From: Deltaproteobacteria bacterium | Lineage (GTDB): Bacteria; Desulfobacterota; BSN033; UBA1163 | Direction of reading: 5' to 3' | Assembly (NCBI GenBank): GCA_016875255.1 | Contig: VGRU01000049.1 | Coordinates: 1 to 17,416 of the forward strand | Length of the DNA stretch: 17,416 nucleotides | Part shown: positions 1 through 6,493 of the stretch, piece after piece | How positions within the stretch are numbered: position 1 is the stretch's first letter | Layout of the letters: every line of letters begins with the position of its first letter | Notes under the pieces: model-generated | Database searches by the model: none | What the model was told of the DNA's origin: nothing | Seen by the model: only the letters and a program-made list of their open reading frames with translations | Position numbers and translations under genes: made by a program

Positions 1-428
1 AGTATCGCTCCCTCAAAAACCTTCTGCCCTTTCGTGGCTCCCACGGAGATGAAGAAGCCCTTTCTCTTCCTCCCCTCTTTCCCAAGAGAAGGATCTTTCA
101 GAAGATACTTCTTGGCCCAGAGGGCCTGGGAACGATCGATCAGCGCCTTTGCCCAGGCAGTGACACCGTAAAAGAAGATGGGCGACCCAAGAAAGATGAT
201 ATCCGATTCCAAAAGTTTCGGATAGATTTTTTCCATATCATCAAGGATGACACATTGACCGGTTTGATCACACCCGTGGCATTCTTTGCAGGGTGTGATG
301 GCATAATCGGTCAGGTAGATGCGATCCGTCTTCGCCCCTTCCCTTTCTGCGCCTTTAAGAACCTCTTCGAGAAGGACCTCCGTATTTCCACCCCTTCTCG
401 GGCTTCCGAAGATTCCCAAAACCTTCAT
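1..428 (-). CDS. NAD(P)H-dependent FMN reductase / iron-sulfur flavoprotein (3' part missing)
   Basis: This is a flavodoxin-fold protein of the NADPH-dependent FMN reductase family, iron-sulfur flavoprotein type. Translation gives 142 residues before the window edge, so the C-terminal part is missing. It begins MKVLGIFGSPRRGGNT, the phosphate-binding loop for FMN. Cys47, Cys50, Cys53 and Cys59 form a CX2CX2CX5C cluster, the compact pattern that binds a 4Fe-4S cluster in archaeal and bacterial Isf proteins. The hydrophobic strand FLGSPIFFYGVTAWAK follows, as usual in the family. The start ATG overlaps the stop of the upstream methyltransferase gene as ATGA (425-428), so the two are probably translationally coupled. 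The expected role is cytosolic electron transfer with FMN and Fe-S; the partner and substrate cannot be read from the sequence. Family is confident, exact function is not. Confidence 0.85.
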   Translation of the reverse strand, partial: MKVLGIFGSPRRGGNTEVLLEEVLKGAEREGAKTDRIYLTDYAITPCKECHGCDQTGQCVILDDMEKIYPKLLESDIIFLGSPIFFYGVTAWAKALIDRSQALWAKKYLLKDPSLGKEGRKRKGFFISVGATKGQKVFEGAI

Positions 429-1666
429 CGATGTCCCCTCCTGTCCACATCGTCTCCTTTCTGACCGGAAGGGAAATGGAGGCAAGGAGAAGGAGTTGGC
501 CAGGGAATGGAATTGAGATCCCTCAACCCCTCCAGCAGGGGTCCGTCTATCCCTTTGCGCTGAATCAATACCTTGAACATCTCACCCATTCCAGCCTCCG
601 GTTCGATCAGATGCATTAAAGAGAGCCTCATTTTCAACCCATCCAGTTCAGAGAGATCCTGGCCCAGGGAGTCCATCTCCTGTAGGATTCCAAGGGCAAT
701 GAGGAACCGGTATTGCGGTACGAGGCTGGCGAAGCGAAGGCCCACCTCTTCCCCCTTTTTGATTAAATCCGTAAAGTTGACATGGGAGGTCATGTCCTGT
801 TCTCCCAGATGTTCATATGGGTTTTGCGAGGTCTGATGACGAGAGTAGCAGAGAAGGGTTCCGCTGCAACGATGAGGAGCATAAAGTTCTTCGGCGAGAT
901 ACCCGTAATCAATGGTCAGGACAAATCCTTTCTCCAGAAATCTTCCCACCTTCTCCATCCAGTCGAGCGCCTTGAGATTCACCTCAGCCCTCTGGCCTTC
1001 CTGAAGTCTGATGCCCATCGATTCGAAATAGGAAACGAGCGCCGGATCGGAAGGTTCGCCCATCACCTCTTTCAACTGACCATCATGATGGGTCACATAG
1101 ACCTCTCTTAATTTACCGTGGTCAAAAACGACCTGATGAACCGGAAAGGCATCGACCAGTTCATTGGAGAGGATGCAACCCCTGATTCGATCCTCTCCAC
1201 TCTCAAAAGCGTTGAGATCCATCCAGTCGATTTTGCCTTCTTCCTTATATGGACGAAGCCTTTTTTTCTGTTCATTGAGAAGGGAGGGGCTTGTTTCAAG
1301 AAGATAGTATCTCAGTTTTTTAAAAAAGTCAGGCGCATTCTTTTTTGCCCAATCTAAGATATCCTGACAGAGAAACCCCCTGCCGCCTCCCATTTCAACG
1401 ATATCAAAATTCCCCCCCCCCAAAATCTCAGCCATCTGAGAAAGTTGTTTGGCGACCATCCCCCCAAAGAGGGGATGGACACAGGGGCCGGTATAGTAAT
1501 CGCCATCCTTCCCGATTCTCGTCTCCTCCGAATGGTAATACCCGTACTCCGGATGGTACAGACACCACTCCATAAATTGAGCGAAAGTCAGAGGACCCCT
1601 TTCTTCAATCTGTGAGAGAATGAAGTTCTTCAGCTTCTGTCCTCGCCCTCTTTTCTCTTCTTCCAT
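425..1666 (-). CDS. SAM-dependent methyltransferase, MidA/NDUFAF7 family
   Basis: This 413-residue protein belongs to the putative SAM-dependent methyltransferase family (PF02636) of eukaryotic NDUFAF7/MidA, which methylates an arginine on a complex I subunit. In bacteria the target is unknown. Visible marks are the N-terminal FMEWCLYHPEYGYY segment, the SAM-binding loop IVEMGGGRGF, an acidic LETSP at the end of strand 2, and the LSNELVDAFPVH segment characteristic of the family. The frame is open to a TTG at 1714, but I chose the ATG at 1666 because homologues begin shortly before the LKNFILSQIEERGP helix. Neither start has a clear ribosome site, and either would overlap the end of the upstream 84-residue gene, which fits coupled translation. 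The gene ends in an ATGA overlap with the flavoprotein gene. Family is confident, substrate unknown, start moderately sure. Confidence 0.85.
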   Translation of the reverse strand: MEEEKRGRGQKLKNFILSQIEERGPLTFAQFMEWCLYHPEYGYYHSEETRIGKDGDYYTGPCVHPLFGGMVAKQLSQMAEILGGGNFDIVEMGGGRGFLCQDILDWAKKNAPDFFKKLRYYLLETSPSLLNEQKKRLRPYKEEGKIDWMDLNAFESGEDRIRGCILSNELVDAFPVHQVVFDHGKLREVYVTHHDGQLKEVMGEPSDPALVSYFESMGIRLQEGQRAEVNLKALDWMEKVGRFLEKGFVLTIDYGYLAEELYAPHRCSGTLLCYSRHQTSQNPYEHLGEQDMTSHVNFTDLIKKGEEVGLRFASLVPQYRFLIALGILQEMDSLGQDLSELDGLKMRLSLMHLIEPEAGMGEMFKVLIQRKGIDGPLLEGLRDLNSIPWPTPSPCLHFPSGQKGDDVDRRGHR

Positions 1667-1884
1667 ATGCAGAGGAGTTCCCGGTGATGGTATCCGGATT
1701 GAACCAATTCCCAACCCTCTTTTCCCATCTCATGAAAGATAGTTTTTAACCACTCAATTCCCACTCGGGATGAATCGTGGACAAAGCACTGACCCACCTG
1801 GTCGCAATGAATGATCTGTTCTTCCTCTGCCTTTTTAATCTCAGGAAAGGCATGGAGCGTGACCTGATATTCCCAATGGATCAT
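1630..1884 (-). CDS. Small conserved protein, DUF4177-like
   Basis: This 84-residue cytosolic protein starts MIHWEYQVTLHAF and contains FHEMGKEGWELVQSGYHH followed by LLCIWKKRK. A WEY start, a central (L/M)GxEGWELV and a hydrophobic-basic end are the hallmarks of short DUF4177-type proteins. The assignment is from pattern memory and is tentative. An insert with CDQVGQCF separates the two halves. There is no signal peptide or membrane segment. A strong ribosome site (AAGGGGGA) lies about six bases before the ATG. The gene sits 12 bases after the stop of the preceding 70-residue gene and overlaps the methyltransferase start by 37 bases, so it is part of the same operon. Function is unknown. Confidence 0.75.
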   Translation of the reverse strand: MIHWEYQVTLHAFPEIKKAEEEQIIHCDQVGQCFVHDSSRVGIEWLKTIFHEMGKEGWELVQSGYHHRELLCIWKKRKEGEDRS

Positions 1885-1896
1885 ATTATCCCCCTT

Positions 1897-2109
1897 CTAT
1901 GCTTCATAGGCGAGGACACGAATCAGGCCGATGGCGGCTCCGGTATCGTCTGTTGTCGTTGAATCGCTGACGGAGATGACATTTTTCACCCTATTTTTTA
2001 CGATGAAGCGGTTGACTTCTTCATCCAGAGCCTTCAACTCTTTTGCTGTTTTGAAAATCCTTAGTTCTGTGGTAAGGGTTTTTATTTTAATGCTCTTTTT
2101 CTCTCCCAT
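1897..2109 (-). CDS. Small protein of unknown function, possibly Cse60-like
   Basis: This 70-residue soluble protein begins the four-gene operon that runs to the left edge. It is rich in Lys and Glu at the N terminus, with a predicted helix KTAKELKALDEEVNRFI, then a beta-rich end with NVISVSDSTTTDDTGAAIGL and VLAYEA. The helix followed by an 'isVSdStt' strand and a final strand resembles the small Cse60-type fold, in which a short protein of about 60-70 residues has the same order of elements. That similarity is my impression and is weak. The ribosome site AAGGAG lies eight bases before the ATG. A TATAAT box (2137-2142) is placed correctly for a short leader. I do not recognise a function. 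Confidence 0.7.
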   Translation of the reverse strand: MGEKKSIKIKTLTTELRIFKTAKELKALDEEVNRFIVKNRVKNVISVSDSTTTDDTGAAIGLIRVLAYEA

Positions 2110-2136
2110 TACGTAAACTCCTTTCTTCGCAATTCA

Positions 2137-2142
2137 ATTATA
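2137..2142 (-). promoter_or_regulatory. Candidate -10 box for the four-gene small-protein/methyltransferase operon
   Basis: On the minus strand this reads TATAAT, a perfect -10 box, 27 bases before the ATG at 2109. Transcription would start about 2130 and give a leader of about 20 bases holding the AAGGAG ribosome site. No good -35 hexamer is seen at 16-18 bases upstream, so the promoter may depend on an activator or be weak. Confidence 0.4.
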
Positions 2143-2170
2143 ACCCTTCCCTGGTGATACAATCTATAGC

Positions 2171-2285
2171 GCTTAAGAGTGCTTAAGAACAGATCCCGAA
2201 AGAGAAAACTTAGTGCTTCGATTCGCAAATACGATCACGTATCCTCATGCTGCAGATTGAAATCATTGCTGACTCAGCACTAAGT
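2171..2285. repeat. Intergenic repeats: tandem CTTAAG 10-mers and a 10-bp inverted repeat
   Basis: The 219-base gap between the gene pair ending at 2329 and the operon starting at 2109 holds no gene. It has two tandem 10-mers (GCTTAAGAGT, GCTTAAGAAC) at 2171-2190. It also has a perfect inverted repeat, ACTTAGTGCT at 2208-2217 and AGCACTAAGT at 2276-2285, and an 11-base palindrome GCTGACTCAGC at 2268-2278 overlapping the right arm. The 78-base unit is tRNA-sized but has no T-loop or anticodon arm, so I do not call an RNA. It may be an operator or a structured 3' end. Confidence 0.5.
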
Positions 2286-2328
2286 CCTGAGTAAATAAAT
2301 ACGTTACCGAATTTATGAATCGATGGAC

Positions 2329-2673
2329 TTAGTCTCCTCTTCGATGTTTGATCGGACCTTCTTCAAGGGCCTCGTGAACCCAGTTCAGGGCCGCAACCAT
2401 TTTCGGAAACCCGACGGTCGTCAGGCCCAGGAGCACGGCATGTCGAATCTCTTTTGGGGTAATTCCTATCGCTAATGCCCTACGGGTATGAGATTTGATG
2501 GCGCCTTCAGAATTCGAGCCAATAGCAATCCCTAACTTGATCAACCTTCGGCTCTTCTCATTGAGAGGGCCAGAGGCATGGCATTTCTTGGCCAGCCGAT
2601 CGTATTCCCTTTCAATCTGGGGAAATTCCTCCTTAAACCGTTTGTACGAAAATGGAAAAGTGCTCTTTTTCAT
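2329..2673 (-). CDS. Carboxymuconolactone decarboxylase-family (AhpD-like) protein
   Basis: This 114-residue all-alpha protein belongs to the carboxymuconolactone decarboxylase (CMD) family. The core runs from KLGIAIGSNSEGAIKSHTRR through ALAIGITPKEIRHAVLLGLTTVGFP to MVAALNWV. AhpD-type members have a redox CXXC in the EG-x-x-x-x-H stretch. Here those positions hold Ser or other residues (NSEGAIKSH), so a peroxidase-type disulfide exchange is unlikely. The family His is kept. Many short CMD proteins of anaerobes share this Cys-less form and their role is unknown. A strong GGGGG ribosome site precedes the ATG. The gene starts 16 bases after the upstream DUF2156 gene stops, so the two form an operon. 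Family is confident, function open. Confidence 0.85.
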   Translation of the reverse strand: MKKSTFPFSYKRFKEEFPQIEREYDRLAKKCHASGPLNEKSRRLIKLGIAIGSNSEGAIKSHTRRALAIGITPKEIRHAVLLGLTTVGFPKMVAALNWVHEALEEGPIKHRRGD

Positions 2674-2689
2674 CTTACCCCCTTTCTTT

Positions 2690-3703
2690 TCACCTCAACG
2701 TGATGGTGTGTTTGTTGACCATTCGATGAGGAAAGTAGGACTCCTTTGCCTTTCTCAAACCCTCCTCTCCGAGGTCCTGCTCCCGGTTGACGTAGGTATA
2801 GCCTGACCAGTGGTTCTCAAGGAAGGCCTGATTGATTGTGGGATAGAGACCTTCAAAAGCGGGATTCGCTTTTTCAATATGAATGACGACGGTATCGTGA
2901 TTGAGCGGCTCTCCCAGGGTGAAAGCCTCCACCTTGCCATTGATCAGGATGACACCTCCTTTCACCCCGTTAGAAAAAAATTTCCGCTGGTCTGTAACGG
3001 GGTCGTATTTCGGAACCATTTCGGCGGGGTTTAATGCCTCGATGGATTTTCTAACGGGATGAACCCTCAGCGCCTCAAAATGGGAAAAAGCTTCTTTGGT
3101 AGCGATCGATTCGTTGCGCAGCCCGGGCATCACCTCGCACTGCCGGAGGTCGCACCAATTGCTTTCCAGCCGGAGACAATCTGAAATCAGCTCAGAAGTG
3201 AGCGGAAGATACTGGTGGGTGTATTTTCCTTTAAACTGCTTGATGTGGTTTCTCTTCCGATGATATTTTCTTCCTTGCAGATGGATCAGATCCTCTGAAA
3301 GGTAGACATAATCGGATTGATCACGGTCGAACTCTACCATAAAACCCTCTGACTTCCAATCGAAACGAGAGGCAACTTCTTCAGGAACCCGGGCCATTTG
3401 AACAGAAACTCCCTTCTCCTTCATTGACCGGAGTAATGCCCGGCAACATTCTACCACATCTCCCTCTCCGATGGGAGGAAAGAAAAAGGGATGTTCACCG
3501 TTTTCTGCAAAAAGACAGAGGAAGTTTTTCAGGCGGGAGATTTTAATCTGATAGGCATGTCGCCAGATGAAGAGATTGGTGAAGGTGAATTCCGAGATGG
3601 AGGAAGGGAATTTTTGAAAAGCTAAATCGAGAATGGGTTTGTCTTCGAGGGAGAGGCCTTTAGAGAGAGGGAATTCCGGCAAGCTTTTCCATGATTCCTC
3701 CAT
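2690..3703 (-). CDS. DUF2156 protein (phosphatidylglycerol lysyltransferase C-terminal-like)
   Basis: This 337-residue soluble protein matches the DUF2156 / LPG_synthase_C family, a double GNAT-like fold that in MprF transfers amino acids from tRNA to lipids. The marks are the N-terminal SEFTFTNLFIWRHAYQI, the central RKYHRKRNHIKQFK, the strand VEAFTLGEPLN, the VVIHIEKANP segment and a C-terminal YVNREQDLGEEGLRKAKESY. It has no membrane domain, so it is the stand-alone form common in Desulfobacterota and Firmicutes, whose substrate is unknown. The frame is open to a TTG at 3736. I chose the ATG at 3703 because GAAGGAG lies about ten bases before it. It is the first gene of a pair with the CMD-family protein. 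Just upstream lies a dispersed repeat (3781-3950). Confidence 0.85.
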   Translation of the reverse strand: MEESWKSLPEFPLSKGLSLEDKPILDLAFQKFPSSISEFTFTNLFIWRHAYQIKISRLKNFLCLFAENGEHPFFFPPIGEGDVVECCRALLRSMKEKGVSVQMARVPEEVASRFDWKSEGFMVEFDRDQSDYVYLSEDLIHLQGRKYHRKRNHIKQFKGKYTHQYLPLTSELISDCLRLESNWCDLRQCEVMPGLRNESIATKEAFSHFEALRVHPVRKSIEALNPAEMVPKYDPVTDQRKFFSNGVKGGVILINGKVEAFTLGEPLNHDTVVIHIEKANPAFEGLYPTINQAFLENHWSGYTYVNREQDLGEEGLRKAKESYFPHRMVNKHTITLR

Positions 3704-3780
3704 GCTGAACTGACTCCTTCCATCTCTTAGAATCAAAGGGGATCGTTTGATTGGAACGGTTAAGACGACTGTTTCGGTTA

Positions 3781-3950
3781 CTGGTTACGGTTACAAAAAA
3801 AAGGTTTACGGTGACGATGCTCGTATCGAAGCAGGAAACTCGAAACTTGAAGCTCGAGTATCCAGCATCCCAATACGAGCCTCGATACGAGCTTCGACAA
3901 CAACAAACGTCATTTTCAATTTGACGGTATGGGCCTCGTTACCATAACCT
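3781..3950 (+). repeat. Dispersed repeat element, copy A (inverted relative to copy B at 13901-14094)
   Basis: This intergenic stretch begins with GGTTACGGTTAC. Its 135-base core at 3810-3944 aligns without gaps to the reverse complement of 13911-14045, with about 23 differences (about 83% identity). The two ends of the core are nearly identical, and changes cluster in the middle. The core is built of degenerate CGA-rich words (such as CTCGTATCGAAGC and GCCTCGATACGAGC). One frame is open in both copies, reading GDDARIEA at one end and TTTNVIFNL near the other. It fills the 234-base gap between the DUF2156 gene and the degenerate receiver gene and holds no recognised gene. Confidence 0.85.
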
Positions 3951-3970
3951 TTGAACCACAACTTTCCTTT

Positions 3971-4327
3971 TTAACGAATCAGATGGCTGACCATCGTGCA
4001 AATCTCAGCCGGGTTAAAGGGCCTATAGATGAATCCATAGACACCCAATTCGATCGCTTCCTTAAGAAAGGAATCTCCTCTCTCTGAAACGATCAGAAGG
4101 ATTCGTGAAGGTTTTGTTTTTTTTAATTCGATGAGGAGGTTTTTCTCGCGGACTCCGGGAGTGTCGATGTTGAGGATAAAGACATTAAACCCCTCCCCAT
4201 TCAGGAGAGGTTTCACCTGAAAACCACTGTCCAAGATGATGACTTCGTGTCCTTCTCTTTCGAGGCATTCCCTTAAATAACCCCGGCTGGCAAAATCATG
4301 GTCAACAATACAAATTTTTCCCTTCAC
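3971..4327 (-). CDS. Degenerate response-regulator receiver domain (pseudo-receiver)
   Basis: This 118-residue protein is a single CheY-like receiver domain with no output domain. The fold is clear: strand 1 KICIVDHD, strand 3 NVFILNIDTPG, strand 4 SRILLIVSERGD and strand 5 FIYRPFNPAEI. Aligned to the family, the phosphoacceptor Asp is replaced by Asn53 (N-I-D-T-P-G where D-x-x-M-P-G is expected). The conserved Lys before the strand-5 Pro is Arg102. Ser81 keeps the Thr/Ser position. It is therefore unlikely to be switched by normal phosphorylation and may act as a constitutive partner or a decoy. Translation starts at GTG (4327), behind a strong GGGGGAGGAG site. It lies 53 bases after the 48-residue gene, probably in the same transcript from the sigma-54 promoter at 4552. 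Confidence 0.85.
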   Translation of the reverse strand: MKGKICIVDHDFASRGYLRECLEREGHEVIILDSGFQVKPLLNGEGFNVFILNIDTPGVREKNLLIELKKTKPSRILLIVSERGDSFLKEAIELGVYGFIYRPFNPAEICTMVSHLIR

Positions 4328-4380
4328 CGCTCCTCCCCCTTCAGAGAGATTTTGGTTAGACTAATCCTCTAAGGAGGGAG

Positions 4381-4527
4381 TTAACGTTTCCTCTGCTCGA
4401 GACGATTTTCAATGATTACATTATCTACGATCTCGCCGCAGAAGATGCACCTCCAGCCGAAGAATTCCTCGGAGAGGCCAAAAAACTTCTCGTAGACCAT
4501 AACTCCGCCGCAACGATAGCACTTCAT
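4381..4527 (-). CDS. 48-residue double-CXXC zinc-ribbon-like protein
   Basis: This is a small gene too short for ordinary ORF calling. It encodes 48 residues: MKCYRCGGVMVYEKFF at the start, a central FGWRCIFCGEIVDN, and a basic end LEQRKR. CYRC (residues 3-6) and CIFC (residues 27-30) form two CXXC knuckles about 20 residues apart, the arrangement of a minimal zinc ribbon. An excellent AGGAGGT ribosome site lies seven bases before the ATG, and a near-perfect sigma-54 promoter would start transcription just before it. The gene precedes the degenerate receiver gene on the same strand, and both lie immediately downstream of the NtrC-type regulator. Partner and role are unknown: it could bind RNA, DNA or protein. 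Confidence 0.8.
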   Translation of the reverse strand: MKCYRCGGVMVYEKFFGLSEEFFGWRCIFCGEIVDNVIIENRLEQRKR

Positions 4528-4551
4528 AATGAACCTCCTGGTCCAAAATTA

Positions 4552-4567
4552 AGCAAAATTCATACCA
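4552..4567 (-). promoter_or_regulatory. Sigma-54 (-24/-12) promoter for the zinc-ribbon and pseudo-receiver genes
   Basis: Read on the minus strand this is TGGTATGAATTTTGCT, which fits the sigma-54 consensus TGGYAYR-N4-TTGCW at every fixed position, with GG and GC separated by exactly ten bases. Transcription would start near 4541, giving a leader of about 14 bases that holds little more than the AGGAGG ribosome site of the 48-residue gene. The NtrC-type activator gene, carrying the sigma-54-contacting GAFTGA motif, ends about 290 bases upstream on the same strand. Confidence 0.7.
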
Positions 4568-4592
4568 AAAATAGGATTAAGTCCACAGGTTA

Positions 4593-4841
4593 AGACAAAA
4601 TAGTTGTTTTCGCCTTTTCCTCCCCCTTGTTGCTCCCTCAATAAAGCGGAAATATAGACAGAATTAAAGACAAAATTGTAATGAGAAGGTTCCAGGGTTC
4701 AAATTTAAAGAAATCGGCTATTCAAAGAGAACGTTGGGAAGGAAATTGTATAAATTTGGACTTAAAAAATAGGAACATTTGAGGTTTATGATGAAATTTA
4801 CTTTAATTTCAAATTGTTACAAATATGTCTAATTTTAGACA
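4593..4841. promoter_or_regulatory. Candidate enhancer region: 16-bp palindrome and AGACA half-sites
   Basis: The 328-base AT-rich gap between 4528 and 4855 has no gene besides the promoter. At 4826-4841 there is TGTCTAATTTTAGACA, with perfect 7-bp arms (TGTCTAA/TTAGACA). Its half-site AGACA recurs at 4593-4597, 4656-4660 and 4668-4672, the last two exactly 12 bases apart. Enhancer-binding proteins commonly bind such inverted repeats upstream of sigma-54 promoters, so this is a candidate binding region for the adjacent activator. The palindrome lies 14 bases past the activator's stop and could alternatively be an RNA hairpin at the 3' end, but no T-run follows it on the minus strand. Confidence 0.45.
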
Positions 4842-4855
4842 ATAATGTATTAAAA

Positions 4856-6262
4856 TCATTCTTTTGAAAGCCCGTACCGCCTCATTTTTCCATAAAGGGT
4901 TGAGCGATTAATCTTCAGTTTTTTTGCGGCCTTATGTTTATTCCAGTTCGTCTCTTTTAAGGTTTTTAAGATAAGGTCCCTTTCAAAATCCTGAAGGGTG
5001 GCCAGTTCTTCTGATTGGGCGGATTTCTGAAGGAGATACTGGGGAAGGTCTTTGGAATAAATTTCATCCTTTTTCCCAATAATTACCGCATGTTCAATCA
5101 CATTTTCAAGCTCACGGACATTCCCCGGCCAGGTATGGGCTAAAAAGATTTCCATTACTTCAGGCGAAAAATCGACAATTTTTTTCCCTTTTTCCTGGCT
5201 AAATTTTTCCAGGAAGTGTGAGGCGAGGAATGAAATGTCATCCTTTCTCTCCCGAAGGGGTGGAATAAATATGGGGATAACATTGAGCCGATAATAGAGA
5301 TCTTCCCGGAAGGTCCCCTTCTTCATCTCCTCCATCAGGTTCTTATTCGTGGCAGCGATCACCCTCACATCCACTTCAAGCGTTTCCTCCCCTCCGACTC
5401 TTTCGAACCGGTGATCCTGCACAACCCTGAGGAGAAATATCTGCGTGGGGGGTGAGACTTCGCCGATCTCGTCGAGAAAAATCGTTCCTCCATGGGCGAG
5501 TTCAAATCTGCCACTCTTTCGACGGATGGCTCCGGTAAAAGCTCCCTTCTCATGGCCGAAGAGCTCACTTTCCAGGAGATTCTGGGAATAGGCTGAACAG
5601 TTGGCAACGATAAAAGGTTTGCTCTTTCTCGGACTGTTGAAATGGATGGCCCTTGCGATGAGTTCCTTTCCGGTGCCGCTCTCTCCCTGAATGAGGACGG
5701 TTGAATCGGTATGGGAGATATCGGAGATCAATTCATAGATTTCCTGCATCCTATCGCTCTTTCCGATAATGTTCCCAAAACTGTATCGCTTTTCAAGAGC
5801 CTGGGTAAGCAGGATGTTCTTATTCCTTTCCTTCCTCAGTTCGTCATGGAGGTCTTTAATCCGGAGCATCACCTTCACCTTGGCAAGGAGCTCCTCATTG
5901 ATGAAGGGTTTGGTGAGGTAATCATCCGCTCCCAGGTTGAGACCGTTGAGTTTATCCTGAAGGGTTGACCTGACCGTTAGGATGATTACGGGAATGAACT
6001 TCAGAAGATCATCCTCCTTAATTTTCTGGCAGATATTTCTTCCATCCTCATCGCCTAACATCACATCGAGAAGGACCAAATCGATGGGTACCTCTCCCTC
6101 CGGAGACTTCCGCCTTTCGGCCTCCAGAAATCTCATCGCTTCGGCACCGGATAAGGCGGAAAAGACCTGGTAGCCCTCCATCTGGAGAAGGATGGTAATC
6201 ATCTCCACCGTATCCCTCTCATCATCAATGACCAGTACTCTTTTTGGCCTAAACCTATTCAT
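4856..6262 (-). CDS. Sigma-54-dependent response regulator, NtrC family
   Basis: This 468-residue protein is a complete NtrC-type activator. The receiver domain is about residues 7-130, with Asp13/Asp14, phosphoacceptor Asp66, Thr96 and Lys118 all present. The AAA+ domain is about 165-400, with Walker A GESGTGKE (193-200), GAFTGA (240-245) that contacts sigma-54, and Walker B with Asp264-Glu265. A Fis-type helix-turn-helix lies near the C terminus (NWNKHKAAKKLKINRSTLYG). It is expected to bind enhancer DNA and open sigma-54 promoters on phosphorylation. No histidine kinase lies beside it, so its sensor is elsewhere, which makes it an orphan regulator. The ATG has an AAGGAAGG ribosome site. 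The gene has its own sigma-70-like promoter (6286-6314). A likely target is the sigma-54 promoter just downstream at 4552. Confidence 0.95.
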   Translation of the reverse strand: MNRFRPKRVLVIDDERDTVEMITILLQMEGYQVFSALSGAEAMRFLEAERRKSPEGEVPIDLVLLDVMLGDEDGRNICQKIKEDDLLKFIPVIILTVRSTLQDKLNGLNLGADDYLTKPFINEELLAKVKVMLRIKDLHDELRKERNKNILLTQALEKRYSFGNIIGKSDRMQEIYELISDISHTDSTVLIQGESGTGKELIARAIHFNSPRKSKPFIVANCSAYSQNLLESELFGHEKGAFTGAIRRKSGRFELAHGGTIFLDEIGEVSPPTQIFLLRVVQDHRFERVGGEETLEVDVRVIAATNKNLMEEMKKGTFREDLYYRLNVIPIFIPPLRERKDDISFLASHFLEKFSQEKGKKIVDFSPEVMEIFLAHTWPGNVRELENVIEHAVIIGKKDEIYSKDLPQYLLQKSAQSEELATLQDFERDLILKTLKETNWNKHKAAKKLKINRSTLYGKMRRYGLSKE

Positions 6263-6285
6263 CCGGACCTTCCTTTTAGATTGCT

Positions 6286-6314
6286 AATATGACCGAACAG
6301 CCTTAAGTTGTCAA
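6286..6314 (-). promoter_or_regulatory. Sigma-70-type promoter of the NtrC-type regulator
   Basis: On the minus strand TTGACA (6309-6314) and CATATT (6286-6291) are separated by exactly 17 bases. The -35 is perfect and the -10 matches four of six. Transcription would start near 6279 and leave a 16-base leader holding the AAGGAAGG ribosome site. Confidence 0.55.
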
Positions 6315-6338
6315 TTGGATTTTATATAGAGGAAAACG

Positions 6339-6476
6339 GGTATCAGGAGACCAGGATATCAGGGCGCAGAATACCAGGACACCAGGATTTCAGATAAGGA
6401 GTAACCGCTTTTTGGCTTGGGCTAATATCCCAATATCCTGATGTCCACTCCCTTATCACCTGGTCGCCTGATAACC
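6339..6476. repeat. Intergenic imperfect palindrome built of CCAGGATATCAGG-like words
   Basis: The left arm carries GGTATCAGGAGACCAGG and further ATACCAGGACACCAGG words. The right arm read in reverse gives GGTTATCAGGCGACCAGG followed by ATAAGGGAG and ATCAGGATAT. The arms are about 50 bases each, around a short centre. The word TAACCGCTT also appears twice, at 6402 and 6472. This fills most of the 231-base gap between the regulator and the phosphoesterase gene. It may act as a transcript-end structure or be a mobile repeat. No gene is seen in it. Confidence 0.65.
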
Positions 6477-6493
6477 GCTTCAAGGGGTTAAAT

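Noticed and set aside
2208..2285. Possible tRNA because of its size and closing stem.
   Set aside because: No T-loop TTCRA motif in the right place, no anticodon stem and no CCA or usual D-arm pattern on either strand.
3747..3947. A 66-codon frame across dispersed repeat copy A, starting from TTG.
   Set aside because: No ribosome site is seen. The start lies outside the conserved core, and the frame in copy B has no matching start. The shared open core is reported as a finding instead.
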